Assembly (NCBI GenBank): GCA_946221915.1
Contig: CAMIKG010000068.1
Location: forward strand, 1 to 22,698
Length of the DNA: 22,698 nt
DNA from: an uncultured Erwinia sp.
GTDB lineage: Bacteria > Pseudomonadota > Gammaproteobacteria > Enterobacterales > Enterobacteriaceae
Direction of reading: 5' to 3'
Below, one piece after another: positions 1-7,861 of the stretch (within the stretch, counting starts at the first letter, position 1; each line of letters starts with the position of its first letter). The notes beneath the pieces are model-generated. The model saw only the letters and a program-made list of their open reading frames with translations. It ran no database searches and had not been told where the DNA came from. The position numbers were made by a program, and so were the translations under genes.

Positions 1-26
1 GCACAGCACAGCACAGCACAGCACAG
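1..26. repeat. Pentanucleotide tandem repeat (GCACA)n
   Basis: Five perfect copies of GCACA plus one extra G sit at the very edge of the window, so the array may continue to the left. The following 60 bases are AT-rich and lead into the Fur-regulated promoter of the hemin operon. No gene overlaps it. It could be a true microsatellite or the tail of a larger intergenic element. Confidence 0.8.
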
Positions 27-84
27 TAAAATGCTTAACTGACAAGCATTACGCCATTCCCCCCTTTTATTAACAAATCTTTAC

Positions 85-112
85 TTGCCTGCAAAATTCA
101 ATTATTGATAAT
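85..112 (+). promoter_or_regulatory. Probable sigma-70 promoter of the hmu operon
   Basis: A -35-like TTGCCT (85-90, 4 of 6 to consensus) and a -10-like GATAAT (107-112, 5 of 6) are separated by 16 bases. The -10 is embedded in the Fur box, so bound Fur would block RNA polymerase. Transcription would start near 119, giving a leader of roughly 120 bases before hmuS. The hexamers are read by eye; the overlap with the Fur box is the main support. Confidence 0.5.
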
Positions 113-125
113 GATTATCATTGTG
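107..125 (+). promoter_or_regulatory. Fur box
   Basis: This 19-base site matches the canonical GATAATGATAATCATTATC at 16 positions. It contains the perfect dyad AATGAT-T-ATCATT (110-122). Fur with ferrous iron binds such sites and represses iron-uptake genes. Its place over the likely -10 of the hmu operon fits repression of heme import in iron-rich conditions. Confidence 0.88.
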
Positions 126-157
126 AAAACGATTGACATTCATTAGGCGAAACAGCA

Positions 158-244
158 ATGCAGTTCGCACGTTCCCGCCAGTATGACGACCCACAACGAC
201 CCGCCCGTGCTGCCAAAATAATGGTAATAAGGAAGCCAGAATGA
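158..244 (+). CDS. Possible 28-codon leader ORF coupled to hmuS
   Basis: An ATG at 158 opens 28 codons, and its TGA (242-244) overlaps the hmuS ATG in the ATGA arrangement used by the following hmu genes. The predicted peptide is basic and Pro/Arg-rich (begins MQFARSRQYDDPQRP) and ends KPE. A weak AGGCGAA lies 6 to 12 bases upstream. Hemin operons often encode a small HemP/HmuP protein near this position, but I do not see the usual HemP C-terminal pattern (RxTRxGKLILTK), so homology is not claimed. It may be a coupling leader peptide or chance. Confidence 0.3.
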   Translation: MQFARSRQYDDPQRPARAAKIMVIRKPE

Positions 245-1272
245 CCACCCCCTATCAGCAATACCAGGCCCTGAAAGCCGCGAATCCGAAAAAATATGCC
301 CGCGATCTGGCCCGTGACATGGGGATTAGCGAAGCAGAGCTGACTGCCGCCCGCGCTGGCCATGAAGCACAGCGTCTGCGCAGCGAAATGGCAGATATCC
401 TGCAGGCGCTGGAAGCCGTCGGCGAAACTAAGTCGATCACCCGCAATGAATATGCGGTGCATGAGCATATCGGTCACTACACCAACCTCAGCCTCGGTGC
501 CCATGCCGGGCTGGTATTGAATCCGCGCGCGCTGGATCTGCGCCTGTTCGTAAACCAGTGGCGCAGCGTGTTTGCCCTGCAGGAACAAAGCCCGCGCGGC
601 GAGCGCAACAGCGTGCAGTTCTTTGATGCGCACGGTGATGCGGTGCTGAAAGTGTACGCCACCGACAATACCGACCGCGCGGCCTGGGATGCGCTGATTG
701 CGCGTTTCGCGGCCACTGACACCAGCCCACTGAGCATCACGCCAGCCCGCGCCGTCAGCCATAGTCAGGACGTTGACGCTGCCGTAGTTGAACAGGAGTG
801 GCGCGCGATGACAGATGTGCATCAGTTCTTCCAGCTGCTGAAGCGTCACAACATCAGCCGCCAGCAGGCGTTCCATGCCGTTGCCGACGACCTGGCTTAC
901 CAGGTGAGTAACGACGCGCTGCGTCAGCTGCTGACCGCAGCACAGCAGCAGGCGAATGAAATTATGATTTTCGTCGGTAACCGCGGCTGCGTACAGATTT
1001 TCACCGGCAAAGTGGAAAAGCTGCTGCCGATGGATAACTGGCTGAATATCTTTAACCCGCACTTCACCCTGCACCTGATGGAAGACAGCATCGCTGAAAG
1101 CTGGATCACCCGTAAACCAGGTTCCGACGGCATGGTTACCAGCCTTGAACTTTTTGCTGCCGATGGCACCCAGATTGCGCAACTGTATGGTCAGCGTACT
1201 GAAGGTGAGGCAGAACAGACGGTCTGGCGCGAACAGCTCGCCAGCTTAACCCGCGAAGGAGTCACCGCATGA
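241..1272 (+). CDS. hmuS: Hemin-handling/degrading protein HmuS (HemS/ChuS family)
   Basis: Cytoplasmic heme-binding protein of the HemS/ChuS/HmuS family, which accepts imported heme and in some members breaks it open to release iron. The 343 residues match the family length of about 345. The sequence has the internal two-half layout, with a central TDVHQFF motif. His194 aligns with the heme axial ligand (His196 of Yersinia HemS) and Arg101 with the distal Arg. The ATG at 241 follows AAGGAAG with good spacing and matches the family N-terminus (YQQYQALKAANP). It is the first large gene of the Fur-controlled operon, and its stop overlaps the hmuT start by 4 bases. Whether it degrades heme or only stores or transfers it cannot be told from sequence. 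Confidence 0.95.
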   Translation: MTTPYQQYQALKAANPKKYARDLARDMGISEAELTAARAGHEAQRLRSEMADILQALEAVGETKSITRNEYAVHEHIGHYTNLSLGAHAGLVLNPRALDLRLFVNQWRSVFALQEQSPRGERNSVQFFDAHGDAVLKVYATDNTDRAAWDALIARFAATDTSPLSITPARAVSHSQDVDAAVVEQEWRAMTDVHQFFQLLKRHNISRQQAFHAVADDLAYQVSNDALRQLLTAAQQQANEIMIFVGNRGCVQIFTGKVEKLLPMDNWLNIFNPHFTLHLMEDSIAESWITRKPGSDGMVTSLELFAADGTQIAQLYGQRTEGEAEQTVWREQLASLTREGVTA

Positions 1273-2087
1273 AACCCTGGTTAATCGCCCTGCTTGCCCT
1301 GCCGCTGTCTACCTTCGCGGCTGAACGTGTGGTCTCGGTTGGCGGTGACGTCACCCAGATCGTCTATGCACTCGATGCCCAGCAGGACCTGGTGGGCCGC
1401 GACAGCACCAGCCTGCACCCGGCGCAGGTGACCAAACTGCCGGATGTCGGTTATATGCGTCAGCTGAATGCTGAAGGGATTCTGGCGCTGAAACCGACGC
1501 TGGTGCTGGCCAGCGAGCTGGCGCAGCCGTCGCTGGTGCTCAACCAGCTGCAACAGGCTGGCGTCAAAGTGGTGTCCGTGACCGGTAAAGCCGAATTAAG
1601 CGCCATCAATCACAAGATCGCTACGGTGGCCGGGGCGCTGCATCGTCAGGATGCCGGTAAAGCGTTGCAGCAAAAGCTGGATAAAGAGCTGGCCTCGCTG
1701 CCTGCACAGCCGCTGCCGGTAAAAGTGCTGTTTATTATGACTCACGCCGGGATGAGCGCGATGGCTGCCGGCAAAGGCACTGCCGCCGATGCGGTAATCA
1801 CCAGCGCGGGGCTGCAGAATGCGATGGGCAATGTCCAGCGCTATCAGCCACTGGCGCAGGAAGGCGTGGTCGCCAGCGCACCCGATCTGGTGGTGATCAG
1901 CACCTCAGGCATGCAGAAACTGGGCAGTGAAGCCAATGTCTGGCAGTTACCTGGTCTGGCGCTGACCCCGGCGGCGAAAAAGCATCAGCTGGTAGTGATT
2001 GACGATATGGCGCTGCTCGGTTTTGGTATCGACACCCCTGGTGCGATCGTGAAACTGCGCAAAGCAGCGGAAGCGGCGGCGAAATGA
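1269..2087 (+). CDS. hmuT: Periplasmic heme-binding protein HmuT
   Basis: Substrate-binding protein of the heme ABC importer, binding heme in the periplasm and handing it to HmuU. It has 272 residues with a short signal peptide (hydrophobic 4-14, cleavage probably after FA or FAA near 17-18) and no lipobox. The type III binding-protein pattern is clear: VVSVGGDVTQIVYAL near the new N-terminus and DVGYMRQLNAEGIL around 59-72. Tyr62 corresponds to the heme-ligating Tyr of HmuT/ShuT. The ATG at 1269 overlaps the hmuS stop (ATGA) and follows AAGGAG. The gene ends by overlapping hmuU, so translation of the three genes is probably coupled. Confidence 0.95.
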   Translation: MKPWLIALLALPLSTFAAERVVSVGGDVTQIVYALDAQQDLVGRDSTSLHPAQVTKLPDVGYMRQLNAEGILALKPTLVLASELAQPSLVLNQLQQAGVKVVSVTGKAELSAINHKIATVAGALHRQDAGKALQQKLDKELASLPAQPLPVKVLFIMTHAGMSAMAAGKGTAADAVITSAGLQNAMGNVQRYQPLAQEGVVASAPDLVVISTSGMQKLGSEANVWQLPGLALTPAAKKHQLVVIDDMALLGFGIDTPGAIVKLRKAAEAAAK

Positions 2088-3085
2088 TCGCCCGCGTTCC
2101 GCTGCGCTGGCTGCTGCTGATGCTGACGGCGCTGCTGGTGGCTGGCGTGCTGGCGGCCAGTCTCGGCGCGATGCGTCTGTCACTGACGCAGGTCTGGCAG
2201 GCGCCGTATGACAGTATGCTGTGGCAAATCTGGTGGAATATCCGTTTGCCACGCGTGCTGCTGGCGGTACTGGTGGGCGCTGCGCTGGCGCTCTCCGGCG
2301 CAGTGATGCAGGGACTGTTTCGCAACCCGCTGGCCGATCCTGGCCTGCTGGGGATCAGCAGTGGCGCAGCTTTGGGCGTCGCTATCGCGATAGTGGCGCC
2401 GATGACATTACCGTTCATCCTGTCACTCTATCTGCCGATGCTGGCGGCGTTTATTGGCAGTCTGGCGATTACCCTGATTATCTTTGCTATGAGCCGTCTC
2501 GACCCGACGGGCTTATCGCGTCTGTTATTGATGGGCATTGCGATTAACGCGTTGTGCAGCGCGGCGGTGGGCGTGTTGTCCTGGGTCAGTAACGACCAGC
2601 AGCTGCGTCAGCTATCGCTGTGGGCGATGGGCAGCCTGGGCCAGGCACAGTGGCCAACAGTGCTGGCCTGCGCCTCATTGATTCTCCCTGCCATCGTATT
2701 CATTCAGCGCCAGGCGGCGCGGCTCAACCTGCTGCAGTTTGGCGAGGAAGAAGCCCACTATCTTGGCGTCGACGTACAGAAAACCCAACGCCATTTGCTG
2801 ATACTCAGCGCTCTGCTGGTCGCAGCGGCGGTGGCGATTAGCGGCGTCATCGGCTTCGTCGGTCTGGTGGTGCCGCATCTGATGCGGATGTGTCTTGGCG
2901 CCGATCACCGCTGGATGCTGCCGGGTTCGGTGCTGGCGGGCGCACTGCTGCTGCTGATTGCCGATACGCTGGCACGCACGCTGGTTGCTCCTGCGGAAAT
3001 GCCGGTCGGGCTGCTGACCAGTCTGCTGGGTGGCCCCTGGTTTCTGTGGCTGATATTACGTCATAAAGGAGGCATGCGTGGATAA
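2084..3085 (+). CDS. hmuU: Heme ABC transporter permease HmuU
   Basis: Inner-membrane permease of the FecCD/BtuC family, two copies of which form the heme channel with HmuV. The 333 residues carry about ten hydrophobic segments. FecCD signatures are present: LPRVLLAVLVGAALALSGAVMQ, FRNPLADPGLLGISSGA, and near the C-terminus GVIGFVGLVVPHLMR followed by the conserved Asp-His. The start overlaps the hmuT stop by 4 bases; the stop overlaps hmuV by 8 bases. It resembles BtuC encoded at 8451-9440, but the hmu context and partner genes assign it to heme. Confidence 0.95.
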   Translation: MIARVPLRWLLLMLTALLVAGVLAASLGAMRLSLTQVWQAPYDSMLWQIWWNIRLPRVLLAVLVGAALALSGAVMQGLFRNPLADPGLLGISSGAALGVAIAIVAPMTLPFILSLYLPMLAAFIGSLAITLIIFAMSRLDPTGLSRLLLMGIAINALCSAAVGVLSWVSNDQQLRQLSLWAMGSLGQAQWPTVLACASLILPAIVFIQRQAARLNLLQFGEEEAHYLGVDVQKTQRHLLILSALLVAAAVAISGVIGFVGLVVPHLMRMCLGADHRWMLPGSVLAGALLLLIADTLARTLVAPAEMPVGLLTSLLGGPWFLWLILRHKGGMRG

Positions 3086-3857
3086 GCCATTACAGGCACG
3101 TGACCTCAGTTATCACGCCGGCGAACGTCTGCTGATTGACAACGTTTCGCTACAGCTTGATCGTGGCGAAATGGTGTCGCTGATTGGCCCCAACGGTGCG
3201 GGCAAATCGACACTGTTGCGACTGTTAACCGGTTATCTGACGCCCTCTGCCGGACAGTGTGAACTGGACGGCATGCCGCTCAGCCAGTGGCCACGGCAAC
3301 AGCTGGCGCGTCAGCGCGCGGTAATGCGCCAGCAGAGTACGCTGGTGTTTCCGCTGCGGGTGGAAGATGTGATTGCGATGGGCAGAGCGCCGTGGCCGCA
3401 GCAACCGGCGCTGCCGGTGGTGAAAGAAGTGATGGCGCTCACCGACTGTACGGCGCTGGCGCAGCGTGATTACCGCCAGCTTTCCGGTGGTGAACAGCAG
3501 CGGGTACAGCTGGCGCGGGCGCTGGCGCAGTTGTGGCAGCAGGATGGCCCGCAGGGCTGGCTGTTCCTTGACGAGCCCACCTCGGCGCTTGACCTCTACC
3601 ACCAGCAGCATGCGCTGCGTTTGCTGCATCAGCTTACGCGCAACGGCAAACTAAGCGTGTGCTGTGTGCTGCACGATCTTAACCTGGCAGCACTGTGGTC
3701 AGACCGTATGCTGTTACTGCATCAGGGCCAGCTGGTCGCCAGCGGCACACCTGCCGCGGTCATGACCGAACAGGCCCTGACACGCTGGTACCGCGCCGAT
3801 CTGCAGGTTGTGCCGCACAGCAGCGAAGCCGTACCGCAGATTGCCCTGCGTCGTTAA
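3078..3857 (+). CDS. hmuV: Heme ABC transporter ATPase HmuV
   Basis: ATPase that drives heme import through HmuU. It has Walker A GPNGAGKST (37-45), Q-loop region around 85, ABC signature LSGGEQQRV (135-143), Walker B WLFLDE (161-166) and switch His199. The start is GTG at 3078, preceded by AAAGGAGG five bases upstream; the nearby ATG (3074) is in the hmuU frame. The gene overlaps hmuU by 8 bases. Its 3' end runs 4 bases into the oppositely oriented selO, so there is no intergenic terminator for the hmu operon. The 259-residue length is normal for HmuV. Confidence 0.94.
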   Translation: MDKPLQARDLSYHAGERLLIDNVSLQLDRGEMVSLIGPNGAGKSTLLRLLTGYLTPSAGQCELDGMPLSQWPRQQLARQRAVMRQQSTLVFPLRVEDVIAMGRAPWPQQPALPVVKEVMALTDCTALAQRDYRQLSGGEQQRVQLARALAQLWQQDGPQGWLFLDEPTSALDLYHQQHALRLLHQLTRNGKLSVCCVLHDLNLAALWSDRMLLLHQGQLVASGTPAAVMTEQALTRWYRADLQVVPHSSEAVPQIALRR

Positions 3858-5293
3858 CTGGAACAGCTGACGACGATCTTTTTCCCCCAGTCCGGCGCGC
3901 GTTGCGCCAAATCGGCATAGTCAGGCGCATCGTCAAACGGACGGACGAGCGCCTGATGCAGCCGCGTCAGCACACTGATATTATCGCGCTCCGCCTGTTC
4001 AATTGCCTGCTGTGCCAGATAATTACGCAGGATAATCGCCGGATTTACCGCTTTCATACGCTGCTGACGCTCCTCGTCACTGCGTTCTTCACGTAACAGA
4101 CGCTGGCGATAGCCCTGATACCACTGGTCAAACGCCTCGCGATCGATAAATTCATCACGCAGCGGCGAGCGGCTCTGCTGCTGTTCAGTGGCGCTCAGCA
4201 GACGGAAGGTACGGCTGTAATCACTGCCCTCTTTCGTCATCAACGCCAGCAAGCCGGTAAGGATGTCGTTATCGGCTTTTTCCTCCGTCAGCAGGCCGAG
4301 TTTCGCGCGCATTTTCTCGCCCCAGGCGCGCATCAGCGCCGGTTCATACTCTGCCAGCGCCGTTTTCAGCTGTTCGGTACTCATCAGCCCCGACAGCGCA
4401 TGTGCCAGCCGGTTGAGGTTCCATAATCCCACCACCGGCTGGTTATCAAAGGCGTAACGTCCCTGGTGATCGGAATGGTTGCAGATAAAGTCAGGCTGGT
4501 AATCGTCGAGGAAGCCGTACGGGCCATAGTCGAGCGTAATGCCGAGAATCGACATATTGTCGGTGTTCATCACGCCATGGGCAAAACCGATGCTCTGCCA
4601 GTGGGCAATCAGCCGCGCGGTGCGTTTCACCACGTCGCTGAACCACAGCAGGTAAGCGTCAGGTTCGGCGGCGAGTTGCGGCCAGTGATGGGCAATAACG
4701 TAATCGGCCAGCTGTTTTACTCGCTCCTGCTCGCCGCTATAGAAAAAGTGTTCAAAATGACCAAAGCGCACATGGCTTTCCGCCACGCGTAACAGCATCG
4801 CGCCACGTTCAGCGCTTTCGCGATACACCGGTTCGTCGCTGGTCACCACCGTTAATGCGCGTGAAGTGGGTACGCCAAGGTGATGCATCGCTTCCGAGGC
4901 GAGAAATTCACGCAATGTGGAGCGCAGTACGGCACGGCCATCGCCCATACGCGAATAGGGTGTCAGCCCGGCGCCTTTCAGGTGCCAGTCCAGCTTGCGT
5001 CCATCCGCCAGGCGCTGTTCGCCCAGCAGAATGCCACGCCCGTCACCCAGCTGCCCGGCCCAGACGCCAAACTGATGCCCGCTGTAGACCTGCGCCAGTG
5101 GCTGCATGCCCGGCAACAGCGCCGCGCCGCTCCACAGCCCCACGCGCTCGTCACTGAACCAGCTCGCATCGAGACCCAGTTCCTGCGCCAGCGGCTGACT
5201 GTAATAGAGCAAACGCGGATTCTTTAACGGGGTGGGATTCAGTGCGGTATAAAAGCCGGGTAATTCGTTGAACCAGGTATTGGTAAACTGCAT
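3854..5293 (-). CDS. selO: Protein adenylyltransferase SelO (YdiU)
   Basis: Pseudokinase-fold enzyme that transfers AMP from ATP to Ser, Thr or Tyr of other proteins and is linked to redox stress. The 479 residues match the family (478 in E. coli). Residues aligning with the studied Pseudomonas enzyme are visible: Lys106 in HLKGAG, Glu129, Asp245-Asn246 in NTDNMS and Asp255 in DYGPYG. The C-terminus ends CSS, the Cys form of the eukaryotic Sec site; Cys271 and Cys477 are in the positions reported to form a disulfide in E. coli. I chose the ATG at 5293 over an in-frame one at 5314 because GGAGG stands just upstream and the N-terminus then matches the family. It converges on hmuV with overlapping ends. 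Confidence 0.95.
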   Translation of the reverse strand: MQFTNTWFNELPGFYTALNPTPLKNPRLLYYSQPLAQELGLDASWFSDERVGLWSGAALLPGMQPLAQVYSGHQFGVWAGQLGDGRGILLGEQRLADGRKLDWHLKGAGLTPYSRMGDGRAVLRSTLREFLASEAMHHLGVPTSRALTVVTSDEPVYRESAERGAMLLRVAESHVRFGHFEHFFYSGEQERVKQLADYVIAHHWPQLAAEPDAYLLWFSDVVKRTARLIAHWQSIGFAHGVMNTDNMSILGITLDYGPYGFLDDYQPDFICNHSDHQGRYAFDNQPVVGLWNLNRLAHALSGLMSTEQLKTALAEYEPALMRAWGEKMRAKLGLLTEEKADNDILTGLLALMTKEGSDYSRTFRLLSATEQQQSRSPLRDEFIDREAFDQWYQGYRQRLLREERSDEERQQRMKAVNPAIILRNYLAQQAIEQAERDNISVLTRLHQALVRPFDDAPDYADLAQRAPDWGKKIVVSCSS

Positions 5294-5395
5294 AGCGCCT
5301 CCAGAGCAGCACAACCGAGGCCATTTTCACGGAAGTAGGGGGAATTATCTGACAGTAAAGCACAGCGGCCTTTTTACCTCAAGGTCACTACCAGC

Positions 5396-5438
5396 GGGGA
5401 GATTTGGCTCTCCCTGCCCGGATATCCTGACAGGGAGA
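5396..5438. other. Overlapping inverted repeats between selO and ydiV
   Basis: The segment TCTCCC (5409-5414) can pair with GGGAGA on its left (5397-5402, loop of 6) or, as TCTCCCTG (5409-5416), with CAGGGAGA on its right (5431-5438, loop of 14). The two hairpins exclude each other. It lies just past the ydiV stop on the - strand, but neither hairpin is followed by a T-run in that direction. It may be a weak terminator or processing site. Confidence 0.35.
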
Positions 5439-5445
5439 AAGCGCT

Positions 5446-6189
5446 TTACCAGACAAAACTGTCGGAAAGCTCTTTAGGCGGACGAATCAGCGCACCGAGC
5501 GCCAGTTCATCAACGGGTGGGAACAGCGAGCTTTGAATACCAGAAAACGCATACTGGCTGACTTTCGCCAGCGTTTGCGCATCATCAACACCCTGCACCA
5601 CCACCTGATGGCAGTGTGGCGTGATATTGTCCAGTACCGCACTGATAAAAGGTTCAAAAGACAACCTCTTGATATTGTGCTGAATAAAGCCTTTATCTAA
5701 TTTAATGCGATAAAACATGTTGTCATAAACTGCTTTTGCGGTGGCTTTCCCTGCGCCAAAATTTTCCAGGCTTAGATGAAAGCGTTCACTCAATGCAGTC
5801 AGTAACGGGTTATCTTTACCCGCTGATAAATTACCAAAGCTTTCATTAATTTCCAGTTCCATACAATCGAGCATTGTCATTTTATGCAGCAAAAACTCGC
5901 TGTCTAAAATCGCCTGCGCGATTGTTTCGTCAATATGAATTGCGACATGCAGATCATGGTGACTAAAGAAATCATGATGCTTTTCAACCAAACTAATTTG
6001 ACTTTGTAACAGAGAAATGCGCTGTTCAAATGTCATTTGTGCAATCAGCATTTCAACCGGAATGGCAACATTTGCCGTTTCATGCGAGAACCAGGAAACC
6101 AGTTCCACCGCAGTCAACTGACCCGTGAGGGTGTAAATAGGATAAAATGCTGCGTCAATACGATAGTCAGCAGCTAAATGGATTTTCAT
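5446..6189 (-). CDS. ydiV: Degenerate EAL-domain protein, YdiV-like anti-FlhDC factor
   Basis: Stand-alone EAL-fold protein of 247 residues (E. coli YdiV has 237). YdiV binds FlhD and directs FlhDC to proteolysis, lowering flagellar gene expression; it does not hydrolyse cyclic di-GMP. The catalytic motifs are degenerate here: the EAL position reads VELVSWF, and ENFGAGKATAK replaces the DDFGTGYSSL loop. Conserved YdiV blocks are clear (AGKDN, FGAGKATAKAVYDNMFYRIKLDKGFIQ, SFEPFISAVLDNITP). Position between selO and nlpC agrees with E. coli. The ATG at 6189 has only a poor ribosome site, in keeping with weak translation reported for E. coli ydiV. Base composition is more AT-rich than its neighbours. 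Confidence 0.85.
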   Translation of the reverse strand: MKIHLAADYRIDAAFYPIYTLTGQLTAVELVSWFSHETANVAIPVEMLIAQMTFEQRISLLQSQISLVEKHHDFFSHHDLHVAIHIDETIAQAILDSEFLLHKMTMLDCMELEINESFGNLSAGKDNPLLTALSERFHLSLENFGAGKATAKAVYDNMFYRIKLDKGFIQHNIKRLSFEPFISAVLDNITPHCHQVVVQGVDDAQTLAKVSQYAFSGIQSSLFPPVDELALGALIRPPKELSDSFVW

Positions 6190-6570
6190 TTTGTTAAGCC
6201 ATTATTAAGTGGCAATTAGCGCATCCTATAACAACAAAATATGACAATCAATAGCGCTAATGGCTATTCAGGCGGAGACACTATTCTCCAGCGATAAAAC
6301 GATCGCCTGATGCATAAATAATATTAACGTTTCATAATCATCAATCGTGCTGATCCGCAGATATCAGGATACGCAGGAATGGTTTTTTTTCTGTCGTAGC
6401 GAGTGACGAAGAGGGAAAATCTGAGTTAAGTAAATATAAAAAAAACGTTTAATTGAAATAGTGTCATCTACCCCGCTGTAAACCAATGAGATTATCCTCT
6501 CATTTTGTCCTGTTTTAAATACGAATTTATCTGAAACTATTCGCAGACTATTAGATAGTTTCATGCATTA
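6190..6570. other. AT-rich intergenic region between nlpC and ydiV
   Basis: About 380 bases clearly richer in A and T than the rest of the window, with A/T runs around 6413-6450. It must hold the ydiV promoter (- strand), but I could not pick one convincing pair of hexamers; TTGTCA (- strand, 6242-6247) is a possible -35. A 66-codon ORF inside it has no credible features. A nucleoid-protein (H-NS) target is plausible but unproven. Confidence 0.4.
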
Positions 6571-7035
6571 TTATATGCGTCTGGCCTGCCAGAATACTTT
6601 GCGCCAATAAACATTATCCAGCGAGGAACGTATCACGCCCTGGCTGGTCGAAGCGTGAATAAACTGGTTATCGGTATCATAAATGCCGACATGCAAGCCG
6701 TTTTCGCCACTGCCGGTTTTAAAGAACACCAGATCCCCCGGCAACAGGTCAGCTTTGTCGATGCGGGTGCCTATATCGGTTTGCGCTTCAGTGGTACGCG
6801 GTAATTGCAGTTCGAAACGGTCGCGGAAAGTCAGATAAACAAATCCGGAGCAATCGATGCCGCCGCGGCTCATACCGCCATAGCGATAAGGTGTGCCGCG
6901 CCATTCACTGAGCTGTTCATTCAGCTGAGCGATGACAGTAATAGAATCAGATAACCGTCCATTTGGCGGCGGTGCAGGCTGATGGCTGCTACAACCCGCA
7001 ATAATAAGTACCATCAGTAACAGCCAGATGCGCAT
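6571..7035 (-). CDS. nlpC: NlpC/P60 family lipoprotein NlpC
   Basis: Putative lipid-anchored cell-wall endopeptidase of the NlpC/P60 cysteine-peptidase family. From the chosen ATG there are 154 residues, as in E. coli. The N-terminus is a lipoprotein signal with lipobox IAGC (Cys15). The catalytic residues are Cys62 in DCSGFV, His115 in GLHVGIY and a third polar residue, probably His127 in FIHAS. I prefer ATG at 7035 to the GTG at 7041: GGAA lies 8 bases from the ATG but only 2 from the GTG. It follows btuD on the same strand after about 70 bases, as in E. coli. Its substrate has not been defined from sequence. Confidence 0.93.
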   Translation of the reverse strand: MRIWLLLMVLIIAGCSSHQPAPPPNGRLSDSITVIAQLNEQLSEWRGTPYRYGGMSRGGIDCSGFVYLTFRDRFELQLPRTTEAQTDIGTRIDKADLLPGDLVFFKTGSGENGLHVGIYDTDNQFIHASTSQGVIRSSLDNVYWRKVFWQARRI

Positions 7036-7108
7036 AGCCACGTTTCCGGGAAGAAAAGACAGCAGTTACTTTAGCGGTAAATGATTGATTCCTGCAACAG
7101 AATGCGGG

Positions 7109-7861
7109 CTAATCCACAAAAGTGGTCAGGATTTGCTGCCCTTCCACGCTCAGTTTGCGGAAGGGAACACCGTACACCGGTTCGAGGATAGTGGGCTGTA
7201 ACACCTGCTCAGCATCGCCCTGTGCCACCACCTCGCCACGCTGCATTAGCCATACCTGCTGCGCATGGTGCAGACTGTGATTGAGATCGTGACCACTCAT
7301 CAGCACCGTAAGCCCGGCACGGCACAGCAAAGTTAACAGACGATCGAGCGCGACCTGTTGCGCCACATCCAGTCCGGCCATCGGTTCATCCAGCAGCAGC
7401 AGACGCCCGTGTGAATTCACCACGGGGTGGATCTGCAGCAGCACCGCTGCCAGCCGCACCCGCTGCCACTCACCGCCGGACAGCTGGTTTAAGGGCCGCG
7501 CCAGTTTATCCTCCAGCTGCAATTCGCCGGTTATCTGCGCCAGCGTGCTGTCACAGGGGCGATCGGCATACTGCAGATGCAGCTGCAGGTAGTGATGCAC
7601 CGCCATCATGCCAGGTGGCAGTTGCTGCTGATGCAGCCAGCCACGCTGGCGCGCCAGCTGCTGACCGCGCCAGCTATTCAGCGGCTGGCCGAGAAACTGG
7701 ATCCCGCCGCTGCCCGGCAATAAGCCGGACAGCAGCGCCAGCAACGTGCTTTTTCCGGCGCCATTTGGCCCCAGCAAATGAATCAACTGGCCGCTGCTGA
7801 CGCGTGCGCTGAACGGCGCGACGCGTCCGTCCACGGCGGCGCGGTCAATCTCCAGCAGCAT
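7109..7861 (-). CDS. btuD: Vitamin B12 import ATPase BtuD
   Basis: ATP-binding subunit of the BtuCD-F cobalamin importer, powering passage of vitamin B12 across the inner membrane. Motifs: Walker A GPNGAGKST (31-39), signature LSGGEWQRV (127-135), Walker B LLLLDE (154-159) and switch His191. The LSGGEWQRVRLAAV and LDVAQQ stretches are typical of BtuD. The 250 residues match E. coli (249). The ATG directly abuts the btuE stop (TAA then ATG), implying translational coupling. Encoded with btuC and btuE in the order C-E-D. Confidence 0.94.
   Translation of the reverse strand: MLLEIDRAAVDGRVAPFSARVSSGQLIHLLGPNGAGKSTLLALLSGLLPGSGGIQFLGQPLNSWRGQQLARQRGWLHQQQLPPGMMAVHHYLQLHLQYADRPCDSTLAQITGELQLEDKLARPLNQLSGGEWQRVRLAAVLLQIHPVVNSHGRLLLLDEPMAGLDVAQQVALDRLLTLLCRAGLTVLMSGHDLNHSLHHAQQVWLMQRGEVVAQGDAEQVLQPTILEPVYGVPFRKLSVEGQQILTTFVD

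Noticed and set aside
118..1182. A 354-codon open frame on the - strand opposite hmuS
   Set aside because: It lies antisense to a gene whose family identity, ribosome site and operon overlap are certain. The product has no recognisable family, and long antisense frames are common in GC-rich coding sequence.
6364..6564. A 66-codon - strand frame in the AT-rich spacer
   Set aside because: No ribosome site, no family resemblance, and composition as expected of AT-rich non-coding DNA.
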